A DNA stretch of 64,000 nucleotides from NCBI GenBank assembly GCA_964552945.1, contig CAZKIP010000002.1:1-64000 (forward strand), given 5' to 3'. This DNA comes from CAZEAB01 sp964552945 (GTDB taxonomy: Archaea; Nanobdellota; Nanobdellia; Woesearchaeales; GW2011-AR9). Positions 26,465 through 34,173 of the stretch are shown here, piece after piece. The position numbers and the translations under genes are program-made. The notes under the pieces were generated by a model. That model had not been told where the DNA came from, did no database searches, and saw only the letters and a program-made list of their open reading frames with translations. The stretch's first letter is position 1. Every line of letters begins with the position of its first letter.

Positions 26465-26579
26465 TTTACCCCCACTATTTCAGAGACTCGCTTTTTTTTA
26501 AAATTTATGGTTACTAGAGAAGATGTATTAGAACAAGGATAAGGAAACCAATAAATATTCCTCTCCATTCCTTTTAAAT

Positions 26580-26813
26580 ATGGACCTCTATAAGTATATA
26601 AAAGATAATCAAATTAGGCTTAAAGTTATTCCAAATGCAAAGAATTCTTCTTTGATTGAAGAGAATGGCAAATTGAAACTATTCCTTAAATCATTACCTC
26701 AAAAAAATAAAGCTAATTCTGAACTTGTTAAATTCTTTAAAAAGAAATTAAATTTAAAGGTAGAGATTATCTCTGGCCTTAAAAGTAGAGAGAAATTGTT
26801 AAAATTAATCTAA
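26580..26813 (+). CDS. UPF0235/DUF167 family protein
   Basis: 77 residues. The family pattern is clear: LKVIPNAKNSSLIEE near the start, then KANSELVKFFKKKL and VEIISGLKSREK. The YggU-like family is conserved across all domains but its function is unknown. Complete and standard size. It ends tail to tail with the dCMP deaminase fusion gene, overlapping by nine bases. Confidence 0.9.
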   Translation: MDLYKYIKDNQIRLKVIPNAKNSSLIEENGKLKLFLKSLPQKNKANSELVKFFKKKLNLKVEIISGLKSREKLLKLI

Positions 26814-27812
26814 CACTCTTAATTTGACTTTAGCTTCTTTTAACAAATCTGTTCCTTCATTATCAGGATATTTTAATTTAGCTACAACTTCTTTAATTCC
26901 AGCATTGATAATCATTTTAGCACAAGTTGTACAAGGAGTGAAGGTAGTGTAAAGAATCCCTCCATTTGTTGACACACCATTGTAAGCTGCTTGGACGATG
27001 GCATTTTCTTCAGAATGACAACATATACAAGGTTCTGAATAAACTCCTGATTTAATTCTTCCTAGATGTCTTGATGTACACCTTTGGCATCCTCCAAGAG
27101 TACAATGTTTTATTTTTTTAGGACTCCCATTGTATCCTGTGGAAATAATCATTTTATCCTTAACAATAATTGCTCCCTTCTTAGCGGACATGCAAGTAGC
27201 TCGCATTTTAACCTGTTCAGCGATGTTCATGAAATAATGGTCCCAGCTTGGCCTTGAACCTTGTAATTTAAACAACCAATCTTCAACCAATTTTTCTACT
27301 TTTAAATCAAGCTTTTCTAAGTTAGAATCATTTGAAAGAGTTATCTTGGCCATATTGGCAACTTTGTTCAATTGTTGAGAATTTTTGTTACTACTATTTT
27401 CTAACTTTTCTTTTTTCTTTAATTCTTTCAAAGTTTTTGGATCTCCTTCTCTTTGCCTTTGAAGAATTCTCTTGAACCTTACAGTCTCAGGAGAAGTTAC
27501 GTTAATTAAGATGAAATCGTCTCTTTCCATTAGTCTAGAAACTTCAGCTGGATTTCGTATTGAAGTGAAAACATAATTTTCCCCATCTTCAACTTTTTCC
27601 AAAGCAATATTTGCTAATACATTTGCTCCAAACCTTATTCTTAACTCATTTCCAACTGAAACTAAATTGTCTCTTATTGGTCTAAGTTTTCTTTCTTTCA
27701 ATTGATTTCGCAAAATGTCTGAAAAGGAGATATGAAAAAATCCTCTTTTCATAAGAAGTTCAGCGACAGTATCCTTTCCTGAGGCAAAATTGCCAGTTAC
27801 ACCTATTATCAT
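26805..27812 (-). CDS. Kinase-like domain fused to dCMP deaminase
   Basis: 335 residues. Residues 1 to about 185 are a P-loop nucleotide/dephospho-CoA kinase-like domain (GNFASGKDT at 6-14; IRNPAEVSRL). Residues about 190-335 are a dCMP deaminase, with a Cys-rich loop (CTLGGCQRCTSR), the HSEENAI metal and proton-shuttle motif, and TPCTTCAKMI. Yeast Dcd1 is known to have a comparable N-terminal kinase-like extension. The deaminase makes dUMP for thymidylate synthesis; the kinase-like part may sense or phosphorylate a nucleotide. It is divergent from a thymidylate kinase-like gene, supporting a dTTP-supply role. Confidence 0.88.
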   Translation of the reverse strand: MIIGVTGNFASGKDTVAELLMKRGFFHISFSDILRNQLKERKLRPIRDNLVSVGNELRIRFGANVLANIALEKVEDGENYVFTSIRNPAEVSRLMERDDFILINVTSPETVRFKRILQRQREGDPKTLKELKKKEKLENSSNKNSQQLNKVANMAKITLSNDSNLEKLDLKVEKLVEDWLFKLQGSRPSWDHYFMNIAEQVKMRATCMSAKKGAIIVKDKMIISTGYNGSPKKIKHCTLGGCQRCTSRHLGRIKSGVYSEPCICCHSEENAIVQAAYNGVSTNGGILYTTFTPCTTCAKMIINAGIKEVVAKLKYPDNEGTDLLKEAKVKLRVLD

Positions 27813-27938
27813 ATTTTTATGATAGTGACTTTATTTAAATCAATTGTTATGTTTTAAAAGAAGCTTTAGGAAAATCATTTTCGATACTACCTCTCCGGTT
27901 TTACAAAGATTTAAAAGTACTTTTGAAACAGAAAGAAC

Positions 27939-28679
27939 ATGGAACAAAAAAGAGGAAAGTTTGTTGTCATAGATGGTTTGGATGGAGTTGGCAAGGGAGT
28001 TTTTCTTAAATCTTTAATGAATGAAGCTCGTAAAGACCAAAAAAGAGTTTTTAATTTCCATGATTTTTGGCGTAGTCACGATCATTTACCAAATGTAAAG
28101 GATCTTATTGGGAAATTTGATTTAGTAATTACAGCAGAACCAACTTTTTGTGGTGTGGGAAGATATATCCGTACAGAGTTAACTGCAAAAAATAATCGTA
28201 ATTATTCTGCAAATTCAATCGCGCATGCTTACGCTTTAGATAGAATGATTCTTTACCAAAAAGTTATCTTGCCTCTCTTGGAAGCAGGAATTGATGTTTA
28301 CCAAAGCCGTTCTTTCTCAACTAGTTTAGTTTATCAGAGACAGCATGCGCTGAACCAAGGCAAAGTATTTGATGCTGACGAGATTTTATCGATTCCAGGA
28401 AATGCTTTTTGTTATAATCACCCTATGGATTATTTGATTATTCCAACCATTAACAATGTTCAACAAGTAATGTCTCGTCTCGAAGAGAGGGAGAAGCAGG
28501 ATAATTGTGAGTATGAAGAAGTTGATTTTCAAGTTAAAATAAAAGAGCATTATGAGAGTGAAGATTTCAGAAAAATTTTCACAGACAAGGGAGTTAAAGT
28601 TATTTACATGGATGCAGGAAAAACAGTTGAATATTCACAACAACAAGCAATTGATTTTTATCACCATCATTTGAAATAA
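27939..28679 (+). CDS. Thymidylate kinase-like protein
   Basis: 246 residues, longer than the usual 200-215. The fold is recognisable: FVVIDGLDGVGKG (P-loop), a TAEPT segment, YALDRMILYQ and the DVYQSRSFSTSLVYQ region with the DR-like motif altered to QSR. The Walker A loop ends in GKG instead of GKS/T, so the usual magnesium-coordinating hydroxyl is missing. It might be a divergent dTMP kinase or a related deoxynucleoside monophosphate kinase. Divergent from the deaminase fusion, with a 126-base shared promoter region. Confidence 0.75.
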   Translation: MEQKRGKFVVIDGLDGVGKGVFLKSLMNEARKDQKRVFNFHDFWRSHDHLPNVKDLIGKFDLVITAEPTFCGVGRYIRTELTAKNNRNYSANSIAHAYALDRMILYQKVILPLLEAGIDVYQSRSFSTSLVYQRQHALNQGKVFDADEILSIPGNAFCYNHPMDYLIIPTINNVQQVMSRLEEREKQDNCEYEEVDFQVKIKEHYESEDFRKIFTDKGVKVIYMDAGKTVEYSQQQAIDFYHHHLK

Positions 28680-28757
28680 TTCACTTCTATACATTTATTG
28701 TAAAACAACATAAACATACTCTCAGAAAAAATTAAATAAACAAAATAGAATAAAAAA

Positions 28758-28835
28758 TTATTCCTCTTCTTCACTTTTAAAAAAGGAATCCAGCTTTTTG
28801 CATTTCATTTGATCTTTATAGGAAATCATGAGCAT
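28758..28835 (-). CDS. 25-aa microprotein with PIP-box-like motif
   Basis: A 25-codon ORF with a good ribosome-binding site (GAGGTGAT at 28838-28845, complementary to the 16S 3' end) and a TATA-like box (28887-28894). The peptide begins MLMISYKDQMKCKKLDSFF and ends in an acidic tail. KKLDSFF matches the core of PCNA-interacting peptides (L-x-x-F-F), although the canonical Gln position is Cys. Translation may start at Met1 or Met3. It lies in an otherwise empty 420-base spacer between a thymidylate kinase-like gene and a membrane-protein gene. A PCNA-binding role is inference. Confidence 0.55.
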   Translation of the reverse strand: MLMISYKDQMKCKKLDSFFKSEEEE

Positions 28836-28886
28836 CTATCACCTCTTTTTTAACACATCTATCGGTGTACTATGGAATGATGGAGA

Positions 28887-28894
28887 TATATAAA
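28887..28894 (-). promoter_or_regulatory. TATA-like promoter of the microprotein ORF
   Basis: TTTATATA on the minus strand, about 52 bases before the first ATG at 28835. Initiation 25 bases downstream would leave a leader of about 25-30 bases containing the GAGGTGAT ribosome-binding site. Confidence 0.5.
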
Positions 28895-29100
28895 GACTAT
28901 TGACGTTGAAAATATATTCTTGAAGCCGATACCACTTTAAAAAAATTATTGTAATTTACTATTTCATAAAATGAAGTCCCAGTACTAGATTTTTGAGTAA
29001 TGGTTTTTTATCATAATCTTTAAGAAAAAATCTAATTTATTAATTAATAACAAATAATGTTTTTTAAAATCAGGTTCATTTTTTTGAATGAGTAAATTTG

Positions 29101-29451
29101 TTACATAAAAGTTTTTGATCCAAGAAATCCTATTGCATAACCAACCACCATCTCTAGAGGAACTAAAGTACTTGATATGATCCCTACTTTACTTGCATTA
29201 CACATTTCTTTTTTAAATGGCAATAAGTTTGGCATTGATAAATATCTATCAACAGCTCCTTGTGCTAATGTTGAAACAAATCCTGTAGTAACAACTTGAT
29301 GAACTACATAAGGATTTTCAATTGGTGTTCCTGTTGCATCCATGTATCCTTTGTAAATTCCTACACCTACATTAGTAGCATGAGCAGCAACGGCCAGTAC
29401 TGTAAAACCATACGCCAAAAATTCATCTAGTTTATCGTAATTTGATACCAT
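29101..29451 (-). CDS. Hypothetical membrane protein, 116 aa
   Basis: Not recognised. About three hydrophobic segments (residues 12-32, 50-70, 90-112) with few charges, and small residues (Ala, Gly, Val) in the helices. A TATA-like CTTTATAAATG is found about 25 bases before the ATG, so it is probably leaderless and its own transcription unit. No cysteine pairs or motifs that suggest a function. Confidence 0.7.
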   Translation of the reverse strand: MVSNYDKLDEFLAYGFTVLAVAAHATNVGVGIYKGYMDATGTPIENPYVVHQVVTTGFVSTLAQGAVDRYLSMPNLLPFKKEMCNASKVGIISSTLVPLEMVVGYAIGFLGSKTFM

Positions 29452-29506
29452 TTTTTCATCTTGATATTTTCCTTTATAAATGTTTTCACTAAGAAATGAC
29501 TAAATG

Positions 29507-29995
29507 CTACTTTTTAATTAATTCAACTGCTTGATGAGCTTCAACTTTTCCCGTAGAAGCATTTATCTTCATATTAAGAAATTTAATTGATTTACTTACT
29601 AAAGTAAAATTCCATAGAGTTACATCTTTTAAAGTTTGCAAAACAACAAAACCATCTCCCAATTGTTCAGAAGGAAATAATTCAGGAAATTTTTCTTTGA
29701 AAACTTTTTTAGCATCATCAAAACTAATTGATAATTTATCTAATTGCAATTCTTCAACTTGATCTCCCGGTTTCTTGAAAACTTCATCATCCTTTTTTAT
29801 AGAAAAATCTTCAAGGAAAGTTGAAATTTTATCGTTTTTTTTAGAATAAAAACCTAACTCCCATTTACCTTTCTCTTCTAAATTAGAATTTATCTGACAA
29901 AAAAGATGCGATAAAAAAGAATCCTCATGTTTGGTTAACCATTCTTTGTAAGTAGAACTTTCTTTAATCTTATCAAATAATTCTTGAGGGTTCAA
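29507..29995 (-). CDS. Hypothetical protein, about 162 aa, TTG start
   Basis: Not recognised with confidence. The best start is TTG 29995 (LNPQELF), which has GGAGGG eight bases upstream inside the end of the TFS gene; the frame could extend to 30010 through that site. The C-terminal part (FLNMKINASTGKVEAHQ) resembles the strand pattern of PepSY-like domains, a weak resemblance. Soluble and Lys/Glu-rich. It is coupled to the TFS gene, overlapping its stop codon. Confidence 0.7.
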   Translation of the reverse strand: MNPQELFDKIKESSTYKEWLTKHEDSFLSHLFCQINSNLEEKGKWELGFYSKKNDKISTFLEDFSIKKDDEVFKKPGDQVEELQLDKLSISFDDAKKVFKEKFPELFPSEQLGDGFVVLQTLKDVTLWNFTLVSKSIKFLNMKINASTGKVEAHQAVELIKK

Positions 29996-30306
29996 GCATA
30001 TTCCCTCCAAGTATGACTACATTTTGTACATTTGAAGAATCTAGTTTCAGGTTCATCGGCCCCTCTAGTTTGCTGAGTCCAATAATATGCAATCCCATTT
30101 GCACATTTTTCACATTTTATCTTTATTTTTGGATGCACTTCAACCTTTTCAATAACTTCCATTTTTTTTGGAGCATCGACACTTTCTTTAATCTCTGGTT
30201 TCTCATCCTCTTCTGGAGTTTTTGTATAACCACAGCTACAATAAAGAACTCTTTTCGCACCTTTTTGTTTAGGGCGCAGTACAGAACCACATTCCGGACA
30301 AAACAT
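29992..30306 (-). CDS. tfs: Transcription factor S (TFIIS/RPC11-like)
   Basis: 104 residues with two zinc ribbons: CPECGSVLRPK at the N-terminus and the C-terminal CEKC to CTKC ribbon. The RNA-cleavage-stimulating acidic hairpin is intact (TRGADEPETRFFKC with Asp-Glu). TFS rescues backtracked RNA polymerase. Standard length. Coupled to the downstream hypothetical gene. Confidence 0.95.
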   Translation of the reverse strand: MFCPECGSVLRPKQKGAKRVLYCSCGYTKTPEEDEKPEIKESVDAPKKMEVIEKVEVHPKIKIKCEKCANGIAYYWTQQTRGADEPETRFFKCTKCSHTWREYA

Positions 30307-30351
30307 TTTAAATTACCTGATTTGGCTATGAATGGCCTTCCCTTTAAAAAA

Positions 30352-31014
30352 TTATCTCTCAATTACTATGCCAAAAGGCCTCACGGCATCTACAAAAAGA
30401 ATTTTCATCCACCCTAAGTAAGGAACTCTAAGGATGCCTTTTCCCAGAATTCTTTTCTCACTAATTTTAGTTTCTTCAAGCCCTGGACCAATACTTTTAC
30501 TATTATGGTCTCCTTTAGTTTGGTAGAAGGTATCTCCTTTTTCTTCCCAAACTTTGATTACGCGATGAATAATTGGTTGAGGTTTGCCTGCTTGAAAAAC
30601 AAGGATGTCTCCTTTTTCGAGGTTGTTTTTATTTGCTCTATAAAGAACAATTACGTCCCCTTTGTCAAATCCTTCAGAAAAGGGATAACTTTTGAATTCC
30701 TCTTTTGTAATCCCTATGTTTTTGTACCACCACCCACAAACATCCCAATAATTATCAAACGAATCTTTGAATTCAGTAAAATGTTGGCCACAAATATTTC
30801 CTTTGTGTACTCCATGTTCCATGCTTTCAGAAACAACTGCTACAATAGGAAAACCTGTTCCTAGAATTATTCCAAGAAGAGGATATACGATAAATTTAAT
30901 TATTAAAAAAGCTGCTACAATATTTGCCAGCCAACTCCAGATACTATCGTCGTCCCAAAAGAATTTCCAAACTCTTTTTGAATGATGGTGGATCTTTTTC
31001 CATTCCTTATTCAT
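30352..31014 (-). CDS. Signal peptidase I, archaeal type
   Basis: 220 residues. An N-terminal membrane helix (about 30-50) is followed by the catalytic Ser in VVSESMEHG and the catalytic His in PIIHRVIKV, the Ser/His form typical of archaeal and ER-type Sec11 enzymes. The domain II segment KGDILVFQAG and GDHN box are present. It removes secretory signal peptides; the window contains several likely clients in 33121-49494. Confidence 0.92.
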   Translation of the reverse strand: MNKEWKKIHHHSKRVWKFFWDDDSIWSWLANIVAAFLIIKFIVYPLLGIILGTGFPIVAVVSESMEHGVHKGNICGQHFTEFKDSFDNYWDVCGWWYKNIGITKEEFKSYPFSEGFDKGDVIVLYRANKNNLEKGDILVFQAGKPQPIIHRVIKVWEEKGDTFYQTKGDHNSKSIGPGLEETKISEKRILGKGILRVPYLGWMKILFVDAVRPFGIVIER

Positions 31015-31074
31015 ATTTATACTAAATAAGATGTGTTTAAAAAGGTTTTTATAGTTATATTTTATTATCTCATT

Positions 31075-31950
31075 ATGTTAGTAAGTAAAATTTCAATTCC
31101 TGAAGAGAAGATTCTTGCTCTTATTTCAGCTATAAAACAAAAAAAAGAGCTCAACTCACTGAGTGATGATTTTATTCGTAAATCTCTTTTAGAATATTTT
31201 TCGCAAAATAAAAAATCCATTGATTACTTAAATAATTTGAAATCTGCTAAATATAAACAAATTATTAAAGAAGTTAGAGCTAAATTAAGAAAAGTTTATG
31301 GTCTCTTTCGTTTAGAGGAAGAATTAAAAAAAAGAAGGAAACTTTTAGAAATGCTTCTTTCTTCTCCAAAAAAAAGAAAATCAATTGTTGAAGAAATTTT
31401 GAAAACTCATTCCTCCACAAGAGAAAGATTACCTATCTATGAAAAACTCTACAAAAAAATATTTGAAATTACTGGTAAACCTACTTCTATCACTGATTTA
31501 GGTAGTGGGATAAATCCTTTTTCATTCTCTTTTATGAATATTAAGAAATGTTCTTACTATGCTTATGATATAAGTCAGGAAGAGATGAATCATTTGAATA
31601 AATATTTCAAACTATTGCATAAAAACAATTCATTCTTTAAAGGAACTGCAGGAATTCTTGATGCTTTGAATTTGTCTTCTCTTAAAAGATTACCAAAAGT
31701 TAATGTTTGTTTTTTGTTTAAGATGACCGATGTACTAGATAGAGGAAAGGGTCATAAAGTTACTGAATCTGTGTTAACTACTCTACCTGCAGATTTTGTG
31801 GTAATAAGTTTTGCAACTAAGACAATGAGTGGAAAGAAAATGACCGCTCCAAGAAGGAAATGGATGGAATGGTTATGTAAAAGGTTGGGTTATGAATACA
31901 AAGTTATTTTGTTTGCAAATGAAATCTTCTATATAATTGATAAAAAGTAA
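31075..31950 (+). CDS. FmrO/ArmA-family 16S rRNA methyltransferase homologue
   Basis: About 291 residues. The N-terminal half is helical and basic. Then come the family's THSSTRERLPIY motif and the SAM-binding TDLGSGINPFSF segment, followed by YAYDIS and LFKMTDVLDR. These match the Arm/Kam-type aminoglycoside-resistance 16S rRNA methyltransferases (m7G1405 or m1A1408 group), which modify the decoding site. The expected archaeal role is housekeeping or unknown, not necessarily resistance. ATG 31075 is chosen because a TATA-like TTTTTATAG lies about 27 bases upstream; the frame extends to 31033. Partner genes for antibiotic production were not seen. Confidence 0.7.
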   Translation: MLVSKISIPEEKILALISAIKQKKELNSLSDDFIRKSLLEYFSQNKKSIDYLNNLKSAKYKQIIKEVRAKLRKVYGLFRLEEELKKRRKLLEMLLSSPKKRKSIVEEILKTHSSTRERLPIYEKLYKKIFEITGKPTSITDLGSGINPFSFSFMNIKKCSYYAYDISQEEMNHLNKYFKLLHKNNSFFKGTAGILDALNLSSLKRLPKVNVCFLFKMTDVLDRGKGHKVTESVLTTLPADFVVISFATKTMSGKKMTAPRRKWMEWLCKRLGYEYKVILFANEIFYIIDKK

Positions 31951-32005
31951 CATAATCACCTTTGAGAATGATAATTTTATAAATCTCCAACATAACTATT
32001 GGAAA

Positions 32006-33061
32006 ATGAATGATTTTTTTTTCGTAAAGACTTTGGAAGAACTTGAAACAGTTTGTGAAGAGTTATCAGAACAAAAAGTTTTAGCAATTGACTTAGAATG
32101 TGAAAACGGGCTACATCATTATGGGACTTTTATTTCCCTCATTCAAATTTCAACTAAGAAAAAAAATTGGGTTGTTGATGTTTTAGGCTTAGAAAACATA
32201 AACTCTTTGAAAAAGATTTTTGAAAACCCAACTATAAAGAAAGTTTTCCACGATGTAAGTTTTGATTTAAGAATTCTTTACCATCAATTTAAATGCAGAC
32301 CAAAAAACATTTTTGACACTCAATTGGCGGCTTTATTTTTAGGGAAAGAACAAATTGGTTTAGGTTCTCTTTATGAAGAATATCTTGGAATTAAGAAAGA
32401 GAAAAAGTTTCAAAGAGTAGATTGGACAAAACGTCCTTTATCTTCTGAAATGTTGGCTTACGCAGTTGGTGATACTGCCTATTTGTTAGAATTAAAAGGT
32501 TTACTTTGCAAGGAGTTGGAGAAAAAAGGAAGATTGACTTGGGTAGAACAAGAAAATGACCATTTGGAAAGTATTAAATTTGAATATCAGGAACAAACTT
32601 ATGGAACGGTTAAAGGAGTTAAAAGTCTTTCTCCAAAAGAGAGAGGCATTTTTCGTTCTCTTTTCCATGAGCGGGAAAAACTTGCTAAGAGAGTAGACCG
32701 ACCACCATTTATGATTTTATCAAATAAACAAATGCTAGCTTTTTCAACTAGTCCACCTCACAACATAAATGCTTGGAAAAATTTGAAGGGAGTACATCCT
32801 TTAGTTAAAAGAAGGGCAGAAAATTTTTTCTATCTTGTAAAAAAGTCAAAGGAAGATCATAAACCAGTGAGGGAAAAAAAATCATTCACCTTTTCTCAAA
32901 GAAATAGAATGAAGGAGTTAATTGAAAAGAGGGATGAGGTTGCTTCAAAATTAGAAATTAAAGGGCACCTCATAATGAATCAAGAACAAGCTATATCAAT
33001 AGTTGTTAATAATTCGGATTCTTGCTTGAGGAAATGGCAGAAAAAGTTATTGGGATTTTGA
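32006..33061 (+). CDS. RNase D-like 3'-5' exonuclease
   Basis: 351 residues from the preferred ATG 32006, which has TTTTATAAA 25-30 bases upstream (the open frame extends back to 31937). The DEDDy exonuclease motifs are LAIDLECE, FHDVSFDLRIL and YAVGDTAYL. A C-terminal HRDC-like domain follows (residues about 205-280), as in bacterial RNase D. It probably trims 3' ends of stable RNAs such as tRNA. RNase D-type proteins are mostly bacterial/eukaryotic, so this may be an acquired gene. Confidence 0.88.
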   Translation: MNDFFFVKTLEELETVCEELSEQKVLAIDLECENGLHHYGTFISLIQISTKKKNWVVDVLGLENINSLKKIFENPTIKKVFHDVSFDLRILYHQFKCRPKNIFDTQLAALFLGKEQIGLGSLYEEYLGIKKEKKFQRVDWTKRPLSSEMLAYAVGDTAYLLELKGLLCKELEKKGRLTWVEQENDHLESIKFEYQEQTYGTVKGVKSLSPKERGIFRSLFHEREKLAKRVDRPPFMILSNKQMLAFSTSPPHNINAWKNLKGVHPLVKRRAENFFYLVKKSKEDHKPVREKKSFTFSQRNRMKELIEKRDEVASKLEIKGHLIMNQEQAISIVVNNSDSCLRKWQKKLLGF

Positions 33062-33120
33062 AGTCCGTATGAAGCCAATATTTAGGAAACATATTTAAAT
33101 GATAAATATTTACTTCTTTT

Positions 33121-34173
33121 ATGCAAAAAAGAGGACAAATTACAATTTTTGTAATTATAGGAGTTATTCTTTTACTTATTGTAGGAACTTTCTTATTTTT
33201 CAAAGAAGATGTTCAAAAAAAAGAATTAATTTTAAACGAAGAATTGGTTAATCTTCCGTTTGTATCTCCTGTCGAAAATTTTGTTGAAACATGTTTAGAT
33301 AAAGTAGCTGGAGAAGGTCTAAATCTTATAGGAAGACAGGGAGGTTATTATAAATCTCCTCTTGATTATTCCATTTTCTTTCAAAGCGATTTAATTCCCT
33401 ACTTTTATGAAGAGAATAAGGAAATGGTGACTTCAAAAGAAGAAATTGAGGTACAATTGCAAAATTATATAGAAGAGAATCTCCCTTTCTGCTTGGAGGA
33501 ATTCAAACATTTTGAAGCTGAAGGATATGATATCACTGCTGGAACATTAAAAGTCAATGCTGATGTAAACAAGCAAATTTTATTGGATTTAGAATATCCT
33601 CTAACAATCTCCAAAGGTCCTTCTGAAGTTAGTGTTGATAAAATTTCTCAAAAGATAGACTTAGATTTAGATAAATATCTTTTGGTAAGTGATAAAATTG
33701 TAGAGAGTATGGATGAAAAGAAAGGGTATGTTTGTTTAAGTTGTCTCGAAGCTCTTTCAGAACAATATGATATTAACATCTCAGCTTATCCTATTTACGA
33801 TCCTTCTACATTTAACAACGATATTATCTGGTTTAGGCTTAAAGATAAAGAAGGAATGATGTTGGGAGGTTACATTTTTGCTTTAGATTTTGTTGTTGAA
33901 TATCTCCCTCCAGATGAAAACGTTCCTTTGTTACTTGGAAATATTTCTGATGGAAAAATTACTATTGGAGAATCTTTTTCAACTAAAGTTGTAGCAAACA
34001 AGGAATCTCTTTCTTTCTCAGACAATACAAACTTGTTTGATGTGAAAAGTGGTGGGGTAATATCTTTTGTACCAACTGAGCTTGACATTGGTGAACATAT
34101 CATTCAGATAGAAGCTGAAGATAATAATGGTTCCAGTGATAGCGTTATGTTTGTCCTAAGTGTTACAAGATGA
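33121..34173 (+). CDS. Pilin-like/class III signal surface protein
   Basis: 350 residues. The N-terminus (QKRGQITIFVIIGVILLL) has a basic start and a hydrophobic helix without a classic cleavage site, as in archaeal class III signal proteins. Several Cys residues (CLDK, CLEEF, CLSCLEA) lie in the extracellular part. The last about 80 residues form an Ig-like, beta-rich domain (SLSFSDNTNLFDVKSG to IQIEAEDNNGSS). First gene of a surface cluster; it overlaps the next secreted-protein gene by four bases (ATGA). A TATA-like ATATTTAAATG lies about 25 bases before ATG. Confidence 0.75.
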   Translation: MQKRGQITIFVIIGVILLLIVGTFLFFKEDVQKKELILNEELVNLPFVSPVENFVETCLDKVAGEGLNLIGRQGGYYKSPLDYSIFFQSDLIPYFYEENKEMVTSKEEIEVQLQNYIEENLPFCLEEFKHFEAEGYDITAGTLKVNADVNKQILLDLEYPLTISKGPSEVSVDKISQKIDLDLDKYLLVSDKIVESMDEKKGYVCLSCLEALSEQYDINISAYPIYDPSTFNNDIIWFRLKDKEGMMLGGYIFALDFVVEYLPPDENVPLLLGNISDGKITIGESFSTKVVANKESLSFSDNTNLFDVKSGGVISFVPTELDIGEHIIQIEAEDNNGSSDSVMFVLSVTR

